Positions 1 through 9,943 of a stretch of DNA of 64,000 bases are shown piece by piece. How positions within the stretch are numbered: position 1 is the first letter of the stretch; each line of letters begins with the position of its first letter. A program made the position numbers and the translations under genes. A model generated the notes under the pieces. The model was given only the letters and a program-made list of their open reading frames with translations, was not told the origin of the DNA and made no database searches. The DNA is taken from assembly GCF_027213785.1 (NCBI RefSeq), contig NZ_JAPWGO010000015.1:51859-115858 (forward strand), in the 5' to 3' direction. Source of the stretch: Limimaricola sp. G21655-S1. GTDB taxonomy: Bacteria; Pseudomonadota; Alphaproteobacteria; Rhodobacterales; Rhodobacteraceae.

Positions 1-1
1 G

Positions 2-187
2 CACCTGATGGGCGAGCCGCAGGAAACGCGGCACCTGTTCGTCGCGAACGAGGAGGGCGCGATCTCGCCGCCCTGGTCGATCCATTCCGGCGCCGGTATC
101 GGCAGATACAGCTTCATCTGGGCGATGGCGGGCGACAATATCGACTTCACCGACATGGATTTCGTCGAGCCGGGAGAGATGCGCTGA
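2..187 (+). CDS. kduI: 5-dehydro-4-deoxy-D-glucuronate isomerase KduI, C-terminal end (partial)
   Basis: The open frame entering from the left edge gives about 61 residues that match the C-terminus of KduI, including the ETRHL stretch, the WSIHSG motif that carries a metal-ligand histidine of this cupin isomerase, and a final MAGDN segment. KduI interconverts 5-dehydro-4-deoxy-D-glucuronate and 3-deoxy-D-glycero-2,5-hexodiulosonate in pectin/uronate breakdown in the cytoplasm. The stop codon overlaps the next start as TGATG (kduD begins at 187), so the two are translationally coupled. The upstream part lies outside the window. Confidence 0.88.
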   Translation, partial: HLMGEPQETRHLFVANEEGAISPPWSIHSGAGIGRYSFIWAMAGDNIDFTDMDFVEPGEMR

Positions 188-930
188 TGGCCGGCCTGTT
201 TTCGCTCGATGGCCGCAAGGCGCTCGTCACCGGCGCCAATGCCGGGATCGGCCGTGCCATCGCGACGGCGCTCGCGGGGCAGGGCGCGCATGTTGTCTGC
301 GCCGGACGACGCAGCTGCGACGAGGCGGTGGCGGAGATCGCGGCGGCGGGCGGCGCGGCCGAAAGCCTGAAGCTCGATTTCGCCGATCCGATGGCGGCGC
401 GGGACCTGTTCGAGCGGGCGGGCTTCGACATCCTCGTCAATAATGCGGGCATCATCCGCCGCGCCGACAGCGTCGATTTCACTGAGGCCGACTGGGACGA
501 TGTCGTCGACATCAACATGAAGGCGGTGTTCTTCACCACGCAGGCCTTCGGGCGCGAGCTGATCGCGCGGGGCCGCCCCGGCGCGGTGGTCTCGATCGCC
601 TCGCTCCTGTCTTTTCAGGGCGGGATCCGGGTGCCGTCCTATACCGCCTCCAAGCACGGGGTGGCCGGGTTGACCAAGATCCTCGCCAACGAATGGGCGA
701 AGCACGCGATCACCGTCAACGCGGTGGCGCCGGGCTACATCGCCACGGCGAACACGCAGGCTCTGCGCGAGGACCCCGAACGCGCGCGCGCCATCCTCGA
801 CCGCATCCCCGCCGGACGCTGGGGCGCGCCCGAGGATATCGGCGGTACCGTGGCCTTTCTCTGCTCGCCCGCGGCGACCTACCTGACCGGCGCGGTGATC
901 AACGTGGATGGCGGCTGGATGGCGCGCTGA
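187..930 (+). CDS. kduD: 2-dehydro-3-deoxy-D-gluconate 5-dehydrogenase KduD (SDR)
   Basis: A 247-residue classical short-chain dehydrogenase. The nucleotide-binding TGANAGIG lies at residues 15-22, NNAG at 85-88, the catalytic serine is probably S139, and the YxxxK pair is Y152/K156. The C-terminal INVDGGW is typical of KduD. Family knowledge: it reduces 3-deoxy-D-glycero-2,5-hexodiulosonate to 2-keto-3-deoxygluconate. The start at 187 overlaps the KduI stop, and the two enzymes catalyse consecutive steps, which makes KduD far more likely than a generic SDR. No kdgK or kdgA follows in the window. Confidence 0.9.
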   Translation: MAGLFSLDGRKALVTGANAGIGRAIATALAGQGAHVVCAGRRSCDEAVAEIAAAGGAAESLKLDFADPMAARDLFERAGFDILVNNAGIIRRADSVDFTEADWDDVVDINMKAVFFTTQAFGRELIARGRPGAVVSIASLLSFQGGIRVPSYTASKHGVAGLTKILANEWAKHAITVNAVAPGYIATANTQALREDPERARAILDRIPAGRWGAPEDIGGTVAFLCSPAATYLTGAVINVDGGWMAR

Positions 931-1072
931 GGCTTGGCCGGAACCACATTCCGCACCGAATGCGGCGTCGGGAAGCGGTATGCGTGATCGGATCGCGGTC
1001 AAACTGGACCCTTCCGGCCGGCGACCCCTTCATGATCGGCGCGCCCATCATCATGGAACCGGAATGCCCTGA

Positions 1073-1113
1073 AGCGGTGGAGACCGGGCGATAACCCGGC
1101 CCGGAGCACCGCT
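1073..1113 (+). terminator. two-tier stem-loop after kduID
   Basis: In the 385-base gap between kduD and the efflux adaptor, AGCGGTG (1073-1079) pairs with CACCGCT (1107-1113) and encloses a second hairpin, CCGGG (1084-1088) with CCCGG (1095-1099). No T-run follows, so it is at best a factor-dependent terminator or a structured 3' end. The rest of the gap (931-1315) shows no gene I can support. Confidence 0.35.
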
Positions 1114-1315
1114 CTACCAGCGATCTCTTGGCGGGGAGCGAAGGGGAATTGTCGCGCCGTGTCACATGTCCGGTGCCCGTTACAACCTGCGACAATTCTG
1201 GGGTCGCCACCCACTGGCGCAAGGATCCGTGCCGTAGCACGACAAACCCGGTCGCTCCGGGCTCTCGGTGCGCGACTCCCTCGATGTGACAGGCCCTCGC
1301 CGGAAAGGGTGCCCC

Positions 1316-2515
1316 ATGATGAAGACGTTCGGATCCCTGCTCGTGGCGGCCCTGCTGGTGAGCGGGGCGTGGTGGATCGGCTTCGGGCCGGAAACCGGTG
1401 CGGAGGAGGCGCCCGCGGAAAGCGCGATGCCGATACGCGGCCCCGGCGGGGCAGGGGGTGGCGGCCGCGCCGCCCTCGTCTCCACCCAGCCGGTCGAGTT
1501 CATTCCTTACGAGGACGTCTATCAGGCCATCGGTACGGTGCGGGCCGGGCACCGCGTGCAGGTCCAGTCGCAAGTGTCGGGCCAGGTGACCGAGAGCCTG
1601 ATCGAAACCGGTGCCGAGGTCGAGGCGGGCACGCCCCTCCTGCGGCTCGACGACCGGGTACAGCAGCTCGCCCTGCGCACCGCGAAGGCCGGGCTCGCCG
1701 AGGCGCTGAGCACGTTGTCGCGCTACGAGGCGCTTGCCGATGGCGGCAACGCCGCCGTGACGGAGGTGCAGGTCGCGGAGGCGCGTACGGCCGTCGAGAT
1801 CGCGGCCGCGGCGGTGGAAGGCGCGGAGCACGACCTGTCGGAGCGGGTGATCGTGGCGCCGATCGGCGGGCATCTGGGGATGTCGGAAATCGAACGCGGC
1901 ACCGCGATCTCGGTCGGCACCGACATCGTCACGATCAGCGATCTCGACGAGATGCGGGTCTCCTTCAGCCTTCCGGACCGGGCGCTTGGCAGTCTCGCAC
2001 CCGGGGTCGAGGTGGCGATGTCGCTGCCGACCCGCCCCGGCACGGTCTACGAGGCCGTGATCAGCGCCGTCGATACAGAGATCGACCCCTCGACGCGGCA
2101 GATCGCGGTCGAGGCCAGACTCGACGCCGCGCAGGTGCCGGTGCTGCCGGGATCGGTGGTCAACGTGGTGCTGGCCCAACCGAGCGACCCGGCACCGAGC
2201 GTAGCGGCGCTCGCGGTGACCTGGTCACGCGAGGGGGCGGGGGTCTGGCTCGACGAGGACGGCACCGCGCGCCGCGTTCCGGTCGAGATCCTGCATCGCG
2301 CGGGCGACGCGGTCTGGCTCGACGCGCCGCTCGAACCGGGCGCGCGGGTGGTGGTCGAGGGCACCCAGAAGATCCGCGAAGGGGGCGCGATCGCCACGGC
2401 GACGCGGCAGGCGCCGCCGGAGGAGGGCGAGACTGGCGAGCGGCGCATGGGCGCGGCGCGCGCGGCGGCCCGGGTGGCGGATCAGGACGAAGGAGGGCAG
2501 GGCCATGAAGGCTGA
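1316..2515 (+). CDS. RND efflux periplasmic adaptor (membrane fusion protein)
   Basis: About 399 residues of an HlyD/AcrA-type adaptor. I place the start at the ATG at 1316 (a second ATG follows at 1319) because GGAAAGGG lies just upstream; an in-frame GTG at 1268 would add 16 residues ahead of the hydrophobic signal/anchor (KTFGSLLVAALLVSG). The protein then shows the biotinyl-lipoyl-like segment around VQVQSQVSGQVTE, a coiled-coil-prone stretch rich in Ala/Glu, and a beta-barrel region. Family knowledge: such adaptors link an inner-membrane RND pump to an outer-membrane channel across the periplasm. It overlaps the pump gene by 11 bases. No outer-membrane channel gene is adjacent, so a shared TolC is inferred. 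Confidence 0.85.
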   Translation: MMKTFGSLLVAALLVSGAWWIGFGPETGAEEAPAESAMPIRGPGGAGGGGRAALVSTQPVEFIPYEDVYQAIGTVRAGHRVQVQSQVSGQVTESLIETGAEVEAGTPLLRLDDRVQQLALRTAKAGLAEALSTLSRYEALADGGNAAVTEVQVAEARTAVEIAAAAVEGAEHDLSERVIVAPIGGHLGMSEIERGTAISVGTDIVTISDLDEMRVSFSLPDRALGSLAPGVEVAMSLPTRPGTVYEAVISAVDTEIDPSTRQIAVEARLDAAQVPVLPGSVVNVVLAQPSDPAPSVAALAVTWSREGAGVWLDEDGTARRVPVEILHRAGDAVWLDAPLEPGARVVVEGTQKIREGGAIATATRQAPPEEGETGERRMGAARAAARVADQDEGGQGHEG

Positions 2516-5500
2516 AGCCTCCGCCGGCGGCAGCCTCGCCGCGCTGTTCGTGTCGCGCCCGGTGCTGGCGCTGGTTCTCAACCTGCTTCTCGCCGTCGCG
2601 GGGATCGCGGCCTTCATGGATGTCGAGGTGCGCGAGATGCCCGATGTCGATCAGCCGGTGATCTCGATCCGCGCCTCCTATGACGGCGCCGACCCGCAGA
2701 CCGTCGATACCGAGGTGACCTCGGTACTCGAGGAGGCGCTGAGCGCGCTGGACGGGATCAACGCGATCTCGTCGAGTTCCGGCTTCGGCTCGTCGCGGAT
2801 CACCGTGGAGCTGGCCTCGGGCATCGATATCGATGCCGCCGCCACATCCGCCCGCGAGATCGTCGCTCAGCAGGAGCGCCAGCTTCCCGACAGCATCGAC
2901 ACGCCGAGCGTGACCAAGAGCGACGCCGACGCCGATCCGATCATCCGTCTCGCCATAGCCGGGGACGCGACGCTGGCCGAGCTGTCGCGCATCGCCGAGG
3001 AGGATGTGGCCGAGCGGCTTGAGACGATCCCCGGCATTTCCGAGGTCGAGGTCGCGGGCACCCAGGAGAACGAGTTCCTGGTACGGGTGAACATGACCGC
3101 CCTCGTCGCGCGCGGGCTGGAAATCGGCGACGTCGAAACCGCGCTGGCGACGCTGCGCAACGACGCGCCGCTGGGCGAGATCGAGAGCGGCAGCCAGAGC
3201 GTCACGCTGCGCACCGCCAGCCCCGGGACCACGGCCGAGGCGATCTCGCAGCTGCGGGTCGGCGCGACGGCGCGCCTGGGGGACGTCGCCTTCGTGCAGC
3301 TCACCGCGCAGGAGCGCGACGTCTTCACCCGGCTCAACGGGCAGAGCGCGGTCGGGCTGAACGTGCTGCGGCAATCCGACGGCAACACGCTGACCATCTC
3401 GCGCGAGGTGCGCGCCGCGGTGGCCGATCTGTCCGAGACTTTGCCCGAGGGCATCGAGCTCGTCGTGACCTCGGATGACGGGGTGTTCATCGAGGGCTCG
3501 ATCACCGAGGTGGCGCGCTCGATCGGGCTGGCGGTGCTGATCGTGATCGCCGTGATCTTCGTGTTCCTGCGGGCCTGGCGCGCGACCCTGATCCCGGCGC
3601 TGGCGATCCCCGGCGCGCTCATCGGCACAATCGCGGCGATCTGGCTTGCGGGTTTTTCGGTCAATACGATCACGCTTCTGGCGCTGGTGTTGGCCAGCGG
3701 CATGGTGGTCGACGACGCGATCGTCGTGGTCGAGAACATCGTCAGGCACCGCCGCATGGGGGCCGGCGCGCGCGCCGCCGCGATCCGGGGTACGAGCGAG
3801 GTGTTCTTCGCGGTGATCTCGACCACCGCGACGCTGGCTGCGGTCTTTATCCCGATCTCGTTCCTGCCGGGACAGGCGGGCGGCATCTTCTCGGAATTCG
3901 GCTATGTGATCGCCTTCGCGGTGATGCTGTCCTCCTTCGTGGCGCTGACGCTGGTGCCGATGCTGGCGGCGGCGCTCGATCCCGGTCGCATGGGGAAGGT
4001 TGCCGCGAGCCCCGCTCCGGGCCTCGTCACCCGCGCCTATGCATGGCTGATCGATCGCTGCCTGCGCGCGCCGATCGTCGTTCTCGGGGCGGCCTTGGCC
4101 TTCGCGATCTTCGCCGCGGCGAGCTTCGCCTCGCTCAACTCGACGCTGACGCCGAACGAGGATCGCGGCTTCTTTATGATCATGGGACGCGGACCCGCCG
4201 GGGCCAGCGCGACCTATGTCGACACGCAGATTCGCCAGGTCGAGGCGATCGCAGAAAGCTACCGCGAGAGCGGCGCGGTCGAATCCGTGCTGTCGATTTC
4301 CGGCTTCGGCGGCTCCGGCAGCGGCTTCGTCATCGTGCGGCTGGCCGATTGGGAGGCGCGCGACGTGGCGCAGCAGGATCTCGTGGCCGATCTGAACCGG
4401 CAGCTGCAATCGGTGCCCGGGCTCACGGTAATGGCGCGCTCGAGCAATTCCCTCGGCATCCGGGGCGCGGGCCGGGGCCTGCAATTCGCGGTCACCGGCA
4501 ACGATTACGACACGCTCGCGGCCGAGGCCGAGACGCTGGTGGCGGCGATGCGGCAGGAGCCCGAGATCTTCGCCTCGCCGCAGGTCGACTACGACACGAC
4601 GCAGCCGATGATCGAGGTCGAGATCGACACCGCCATGGCGGCGGAGCTGGGCGTCACGCCGGCCGAGGCGAGCGCGATGATCGAGATGCTGACCGGCGGC
4701 ACCACCCCGGTGAGCGTTTTCGTCGACGGCATCGAAACCGACGTAACGGTGCAGTCCGGCGGCAAGCCTATCGAGGGGCCGGGCGATCTCGAGCGCGCCT
4801 TCCTGCGCACGGATGGCGGCGGCTACGTGCCGCTTTCGGCCATCGCCAGCTTCGAGCAGGTTGCGGGCGCGTCGCAATTGTCGCGCGAGGGGGGCGACCG
4901 GGCGGTGCCAGCGACCGCGTCTCTCGCCAATGGCGTCGAACTCGGCGTCGCGGCGTCGCGGGCCGAGGCGCTGGCGGCCGAACTGCTCCCCGACGGCGCC
5001 AAACTGGTGCTCCTGGGCGAGGCGGCCGCGCTGGAGGATAGCCGTTCCGGCACCATCGCGGTCTTTGCCGTGGCCTTCCTCGTGGTGCTGCTGGTGCTCG
5101 CCGCGCAGTTCGAAAGCTTCGCCTCGGCGCTGGTGATCATGCTGACCGTGCCGTTCGGGCTCTGCGCCGCCGTGATGGCGATCGCGCTTACCGGCGGCTC
5201 GCTCAACTACTACAGCCAGATCGGTCTCGTGATGCTGATCGGGATCATGGCCAAGAACGGCATCCTGATCGTCGAATTCGCCAACCAGCTGCGCGAGGCC
5301 GGGCATGACATCGACCGGGCGATCCGCGAGGCGGCCGAACTGCGGCTTCAGCCGATGTTGATGACCATGGCCTCGACCGTGATGGGCGGGCTGCCGCTGG
5401 TGCTGTCCTCCGGCGCAGGGGCCGAGGCGCGCATCGCGGTGGGCTGGGTCGTGGTCGGTGGGCTGGGCTTTGCCTCGGTCTTCACCCTTCTGCTGACGCC

Positions 5501-5582
5501 GGTCTTCTACAGGCTGATCGCGCCCTGGGGCGGCCAGCCCGGCGCCGCCGCAGCGCGCGCGCGGCAGGAGATGCTCTCGTAA
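2505..5582 (+). CDS. RND (HAE1-type) multidrug efflux permease
   Basis: A 1025-residue AcrB-family proton antiporter, of usual family length. There is an N-terminal membrane helix (residues ~20-38), a first periplasmic loop, a block of helices from ~residue 335 containing the paired aspartates of the proton relay (ASGMVVDDAIVVVEN), a second large loop, and a C-terminal helix block with KNGILIVEFANQ. It overlaps the adaptor gene, so the two form one unit. The substrate cannot be read from sequence. No regulator gene is adjacent, so control is unclear. Confidence 0.93.
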   Translation: MKAEASAGGSLAALFVSRPVLALVLNLLLAVAGIAAFMDVEVREMPDVDQPVISIRASYDGADPQTVDTEVTSVLEEALSALDGINAISSSSGFGSSRITVELASGIDIDAAATSAREIVAQQERQLPDSIDTPSVTKSDADADPIIRLAIAGDATLAELSRIAEEDVAERLETIPGISEVEVAGTQENEFLVRVNMTALVARGLEIGDVETALATLRNDAPLGEIESGSQSVTLRTASPGTTAEAISQLRVGATARLGDVAFVQLTAQERDVFTRLNGQSAVGLNVLRQSDGNTLTISREVRAAVADLSETLPEGIELVVTSDDGVFIEGSITEVARSIGLAVLIVIAVIFVFLRAWRATLIPALAIPGALIGTIAAIWLAGFSVNTITLLALVLASGMVVDDAIVVVENIVRHRRMGAGARAAAIRGTSEVFFAVISTTATLAAVFIPISFLPGQAGGIFSEFGYVIAFAVMLSSFVALTLVPMLAAALDPGRMGKVAASPAPGLVTRAYAWLIDRCLRAPIVVLGAALAFAIFAAASFASLNSTLTPNEDRGFFMIMGRGPAGASATYVDTQIRQVEAIAESYRESGAVESVLSISGFGGSGSGFVIVRLADWEARDVAQQDLVADLNRQLQSVPGLTVMARSSNSLGIRGAGRGLQFAVTGNDYDTLAAEAETLVAAMRQEPEIFASPQVDYDTTQPMIEVEIDTAMAAELGVTPAEASAMIEMLTGGTTPVSVFVDGIETDVTVQSGGKPIEGPGDLERAFLRTDGGGYVPLSAIASFEQVAGASQLSREGGDRAVPATASLANGVELGVAASRAEALAAELLPDGAKLVLLGEAAALEDSRSGTIAVFAVAFLVVLLVLAAQFESFASALVIMLTVPFGLCAAVMAIALTGGSLNYYSQIGLVMLIGIMAKNGILIVEFANQLREAGHDIDRAIREAAELRLQPMLMTMASTVMGGLPLVLSSGAGAEARIAVGWVVVGGLGFASVFTLLLTPVFYRLIAPWGGQPGAAAARARQEMLS

Positions 5583-5696
5583 CGACGGTGCGCCTCGCTC
5601 TACCCCCGGATGCCGGGAGTGTTCCTGCCGTGGCGGAACCGCGATGCCGGGGGCCGGGTTCTGGCGGTGAGACGCACCGTTCAACGGGAGGATGCC

Positions 5697-6542
5697 ATGG
5701 CCTCGCGCCCCGTCTGGAAGGGCCAGCTGCGCCTGTCGCTGGTGGCCATTCCCATCGAGCTGCATTCGGCCCGCGAGAGCGGCTCGAAAACGAGCTTCCG
5801 ACAGATCCACAAGCCCTCGGGCAAGCCGGTGAGCTACCAGAAGGTGGTGGCGGGGCTCGGACCGATCGACACCGCCGAGATCGTGAAGGGCTTCCAGACC
5901 GCCAAGAACGAATACGTCCTGATCGAGCCGGAGGAGATCGAGGAGATCCGGCTCGAAACCCGCAAGACGCTCGAGATGGTGCAGTTCGTCGAAGCGGCGG
6001 AGATCGCGCCGCTCTACTACGACGCCCCCTATTACGTGGTGCCCGCCGACGAGCTGGCGCAGGATGCCTACCGCGTGGTGCGAGACGCGTTGCGCCAGAG
6101 CGGTAAGGTCGGCCTCGGTCAGCTGGCGATGCGGGGGCGCGAATATCTCTGCGCGATCCGCCCCTGTGGCGACGGGCTGCTGCTCGAGACGCTGCGCTAC
6201 GAGGACGAGATCCGAAAGGCGGAGCCGCTGTTCAGCCAGATCGAGGACGATCCCGCCGACAAGGAGCTGTTGGAGGTCGCGACGCAGCTCATCGAGGCCA
6301 AGACCGCGCCGTTCGATGCCTCGGCCTTTGAGGACCACTACGCGCAGGCGCTGAAGGAACTGGTGGCGCGCAAATCCCGGTCCAAGAAGGCGCCGCGTGC
6401 CCGGCCCGGCGAGGACGCGCCCGAGGTCGAGACCGACGACAAGGGCAACGTGGTCGATCTCATGGCCGCGCTCAAGAAGAGCCTCGAGAAGGACAAGAAG
6501 GGCGGGCGGAAATCGTCCTCCTCCCGCAAGAAGGCCTCATGA
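5697..6542 (+). CDS. ku: Ku protein, non-homologous end joining
   Basis: A 281-residue prokaryotic Ku. The start at 5697 is chosen because AACGGGAGG precedes it by a few bases and because the conserved family N-terminus RPVWKGQLRLSLV begins immediately; the frame is open further upstream without homology. The Ku core is followed by a lysine/serine-rich C-terminal tail (KKAPRAR, KSSSSRKK) of the kind that contacts DNA. Family knowledge: Ku dimers encircle double-strand ends and recruit LigD. The stop overlaps the ligD start (ATGA, 6539-6542), a direct sign of translational coupling. Confidence 0.96.
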   Translation: MASRPVWKGQLRLSLVAIPIELHSARESGSKTSFRQIHKPSGKPVSYQKVVAGLGPIDTAEIVKGFQTAKNEYVLIEPEEIEEIRLETRKTLEMVQFVEAAEIAPLYYDAPYYVVPADELAQDAYRVVRDALRQSGKVGLGQLAMRGREYLCAIRPCGDGLLLETLRYEDEIRKAEPLFSQIEDDPADKELLEVATQLIEAKTAPFDASAFEDHYAQALKELVARKSRSKKAPRARPGEDAPEVETDDKGNVVDLMAALKKSLEKDKKGGRKSSSSRKKAS

Positions 6543-9052
6543 GTCGGCTAGACCGCTACCGCGACAAACGCGACTTCGACGTCACGCCGGAGCCGCAGGC
6601 GGGCGAGGGCGGCGGTAACGGGCGCAGCTTCGTGGTGCAGAAGCACGATGCCACGCGCCTCCATTACGACTTCCGGCTCGAGCATGAGGGCGCGCTCTGG
6701 TCCTGGGCCGTGACGCGTGGGCCCTCGGACGATCCGCGCGAAAAGCGCCTCGCGGTCAGGACCGAGGATCACCCGCTGGATTATGCCGGTTTCGAAGGGG
6801 TGATCCCGAAGGGCAATTACGGCGCAGGCACGGTGATGCTGTGGGACCGGGGAAGCTGGGAGCCGCTGGACAAGGATCCGGGCGCGGCGCTGGCGGCGGG
6901 CAAGCTCAAGTTCCGGCTCTCGGGAGAGCGGATGCAGGGCGGCTGGACGCTGGTGCGCATGAAGGGCCGGGCTCGGGACCGTGGGCGCGAGAACTGGCTC
7001 CTGATCAAAGAGCGCGACGATCGGGCGGGCGACGATCCCGAGGGTCTGACCACGCGCCATCTCACCTCCATCGAGAGCGGCCGCGACCTCGACGAAATCG
7101 CGGCAGGGGCAGAGGCGGCCACGCGCCCCGAAGATGACGGCCGGAGCGCGCCGCATGGGGATGGCGGCGCCTCGCCGGAACGAAAGGGGGCGGCGCCCGG
7201 CTTCGTCGCGCCACAGCTCGCGACGCTGCGCGAGGAGGCGCCCGAGGGCGACGACTGGTGGCAGGAGCCCAAGTTCGACGGTTATCGCTGTCTGCTGTCG
7301 CTGGGCGCCGACGGGCCGCGCGCCTTCAGCCGTAACGGTCACGACTGGTCCAACCGCTTCGCACCGTTGATCGGTCCGGCGCGGGCCATTCCCTGCGACA
7401 CCGCCTTGATCGATGGCGAGGTGACGGCGGGCGACGGCAATGGCGATTTCTCCACGCTGCAGAAGGCGCTTGGCGAAGGCGGAGCTCTCTCCTTCTATGC
7501 CTTCGATCTTCTGCATCTGGATGGCGAGGATCTGCGGGCGCAGCCCTTGGAGCAGCGACGCGAGGCGCTCGACGCGCTCTTGGGCGAATTGCCCGGCGAC
7601 GGCGCGATCCGGCTTTCGCCCTATATCAGGGGCAGTGCCGAGGAGGTGCTGACGCATCTGTGCGGCGCGGGGGCCGAGGGCATCATCTGCAAGCGGGCCG
7701 ATGCGCCGTACCGCTCGGGGCGCAACGCCGACTGGATCAAGGTCAAATGCGTCAAGAGCGCCGAGTTCGTGATCGGCGGCTGGTCCCCCTCCGACAAGCC
7801 GGGACGCCCCTTCGCCTCGCTGCTGCTGGGCAGTTTCGAGGGCGGCCATCTGGTCTATCGCGGCCGGGTCGGCACCGGCCTCGACGCCGAGACGATGCGG
7901 GATCTCGCCGCCCGGATGAAACCGCTCGCGCGCAAGACCTCGCCGTTCGACGAGGTGCCCAAGGATCTGGCGCGCGGCGCGCGTTGGATCACGCCGGAGC
8001 TGGTGGCCCAGATCCGCTATGCCGAGTTGACCGGCGAAGGCCGGGTTCGGCACGGCGTTTTTCAGGGCCTGCGCGAGGACAAGGCCCCGAACGAGGTCAC
8101 CGCCGCGCAGGAGCTGGCGGTCGAACGCGGCGACGCGTCGTCGGCCGAGCTGTCTCTGAGGGGCATCGACATCTCCAGCGCCGACCGCGCCGTCTATCCC
8201 GGCCCCGCCCTGACCAAGGGGGGCGTCGCGAGCTACTACGACGCCGTGGCGGACCGGATGCTCGAACATGCCGCGGATCGTCCCGTCGCGCTGGTGCGGA
8301 TGCCCTCCGGGCTGGACGGGCAGCGCTTCTTCCAGCGCCATATCGGCAAAGGATTCCCGGACGCCATCGGCACGGTCCGCCTGACCGAGGCCAGCGGCAA
8401 GGAGGCCGATTACATCACCTTGCCGAACGCACAGGCGCTCTTGAGCGCGGTGCAGATGGGGACCCTCGAGTTCCACATCCACGGCGCGCGCAACGATCGG
8501 CTCGACCGGCCCGACCGATTGGTCTTCGATCTCGATCCCGACGAGGGGCTGGGCTTCGACGAGGTCCGGCGCGCGGCCCGCGAGGTCGGCGATCTGGTGC
8601 GGAAGCTCGGTCTCGCCTGCGCACCGATGGTGACCGGGGGCAAGGGCGTCCATGTCGTCGTTCCGCTGCGCCGTGTCGCCGGCTGGGAGACGCTGCGCGG
8701 CTTTGCACAGGCCGTGGCGCAGGGGTTCGAACGCCGGGCCCCGGATCGTTACACCGCCACCATGTCCAAGACCCGTCGCAAGGGCCGCATCTTCATCGAC
8801 TGGTTGCGCAATGATACCGCTGCAACGGCGATCTCGCCCTATTCGCTGCGCGCGCGACCCAGCGCGCCGGTGGCCGTGCCGGTGACGTGGGACGAGCTGG
8901 ACGATCTCGACCGTGCCAACGGTTTCTCGGTGGATGCCGCGATCGCGCGCGCGCAGGAGCCGTGTCCGCTGCTGGCGGCCGTGAAAGGTGCGCCGGGGCT
9001 GTCGGAGGCGACGCTGGACGCGCTGGAGGATTGGCTGGAAGAAAGCGCCTGA
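6539..9052 (+). CDS. ligD: Multifunctional ATP-dependent DNA ligase LigD
   Basis: 837 residues with three domains in the order phosphoesterase-ligase-polymerase. The 3'-phosphoesterase (1 to ~165) has H36, H42 and D44 in KHDATRLHYDFRLEH. The ligase domain (~225-520) has the adenylated lysine K245 in EPKFDGYR and a nucleotidyltransferase motif V at DWIKVKC. The primase-polymerase domain (~545-837) has metal-binding DLDPDEG at 664-670 and GGKGVHVVVPL. A low-complexity linker (~190-220) separates the first two. Family knowledge: it trims, fills and seals broken ends with Ku. It is co-translated with ku. All three catalytic centres look intact. Confidence 0.96.
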   Translation: MSRLDRYRDKRDFDVTPEPQAGEGGGNGRSFVVQKHDATRLHYDFRLEHEGALWSWAVTRGPSDDPREKRLAVRTEDHPLDYAGFEGVIPKGNYGAGTVMLWDRGSWEPLDKDPGAALAAGKLKFRLSGERMQGGWTLVRMKGRARDRGRENWLLIKERDDRAGDDPEGLTTRHLTSIESGRDLDEIAAGAEAATRPEDDGRSAPHGDGGASPERKGAAPGFVAPQLATLREEAPEGDDWWQEPKFDGYRCLLSLGADGPRAFSRNGHDWSNRFAPLIGPARAIPCDTALIDGEVTAGDGNGDFSTLQKALGEGGALSFYAFDLLHLDGEDLRAQPLEQRREALDALLGELPGDGAIRLSPYIRGSAEEVLTHLCGAGAEGIICKRADAPYRSGRNADWIKVKCVKSAEFVIGGWSPSDKPGRPFASLLLGSFEGGHLVYRGRVGTGLDAETMRDLAARMKPLARKTSPFDEVPKDLARGARWITPELVAQIRYAELTGEGRVRHGVFQGLREDKAPNEVTAAQELAVERGDASSAELSLRGIDISSADRAVYPGPALTKGGVASYYDAVADRMLEHAADRPVALVRMPSGLDGQRFFQRHIGKGFPDAIGTVRLTEASGKEADYITLPNAQALLSAVQMGTLEFHIHGARNDRLDRPDRLVFDLDPDEGLGFDEVRRAAREVGDLVRKLGLACAPMVTGGKGVHVVVPLRRVAGWETLRGFAQAVAQGFERRAPDRYTATMSKTRRKGRIFIDWLRNDTAATAISPYSLRARPSAPVAVPVTWDELDDLDRANGFSVDAAIARAQEPCPLLAAVKGAPGLSEATLDALEDWLEESA

Positions 9053-9201
9053 GCCTCCCGGCTGCGAGATATCGCTCGAGAATTCAAGCTGCGATGCTCT
9101 TCGGATTGCCGGGGGCAGGGCGCTTGTCCTTCGGCGCCGTCATTCCCAGTTCGGAGCGGATGGCCGGGCCCGGATCGCCCGGCGGACGAAGGAGAAACGG
9201 T

Positions 9202-9936
9202 ATGTTCGGCAAGGTTCTATCGAGCCTCGGTATTGGCGGCGCGACGGTGGATGCGTTGCTGGAAAACAGCGATGTCGAAGCGGGCCACGTGCTCAGGGCG
9301 GAAATCCGCATCAAGGGCGGCAGCGCGCGGCAGGAGATCCGCAGCGTCGATCTGGAGCTTGCGACCCGCTGCCTCGTCGAGGGGCCCGGAGATCGCAAGA
9401 TCCACAGCGACATCATCCTTGCCGCAGGCAGGGTGGAGATCGGCGCGGTGGATGCCGGAGAAGAGCTGAGCTTTCCGATCGAGATGCACGTTCCGGGTTC
9501 GGCGCCGATCAGCATCGGCTCGACCCGGAGCTTCCTGCGGACCCGGCTCGACGTGCCCGGTGCGGTCGACCCCAAGGACGAGGACCTCGTCAACATCCTG
9601 CCCAGCCCCACCATGACGGCGGTGCTGCAAGGGGTGCAGGAGGCCGGGTTCCGGCTGGTGGAGACCGAGGTCGAATATGACCGCCGCCGTGTGCCGCCCT
9701 TCGTGCAGGAGTTCGATTTCAGGCCCACGGGCTTAGGCGATTTCGGGATCGAGGAGGTCGAGATTTCGTTCGTGCCGGTCTCTGGCGGCGTCGAGGTGCT
9801 GCTGACGGTCGATAATCGCGGCGGGTTCTTTCTGGCCGGGCGCGAGAAGACGGCGCGTATCCGGGTCGATCACGCCGAGGCCGCACGGATCGACATGGGG
9901 TGCGAGTTGCGCCGGGCGATCGAGCGGCTGCGCTGA
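9202..9936 (+). CDS. Spo0M-like arrestin-fold protein
   Basis: A 244-residue protein of the SpoOM (sporulation control M) family. The start at 9202 follows GAAGGAG by a few bases and the family N-terminus MFGKVLSSLGIGGA starts there. Conserved features include the HVLRAEIRIKGGS strand region and a second beta-rich half from ~residue 130. Family knowledge: these cytoplasmic proteins have an arrestin-like beta-sandwich; in Bacillus the gene affects sporulation, but in non-sporulating proteobacteria the role is unknown. It sits alone after ligD (149-base gap) and is followed by a strong stem-loop. Confidence 0.8.
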   Translation: MFGKVLSSLGIGGATVDALLENSDVEAGHVLRAEIRIKGGSARQEIRSVDLELATRCLVEGPGDRKIHSDIILAAGRVEIGAVDAGEELSFPIEMHVPGSAPISIGSTRSFLRTRLDVPGAVDPKDEDLVNILPSPTMTAVLQGVQEAGFRLVETEVEYDRRRVPPFVQEFDFRPTGLGDFGIEEVEISFVPVSGGVEVLLTVDNRGGFFLAGREKTARIRVDHAEAARIDMGCELRRAIERLR

Positions 9937-9943
9937 TCGCCTA

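Noticed and set aside
2160..6338. Minus-strand open frame of nearly 1400 codons opposite the RND pump and ku
   Set aside because: It is antisense to strongly supported genes in high-GC DNA; the translation is Arg/His/Gly-rich without any domain, as expected of the mirror frame.
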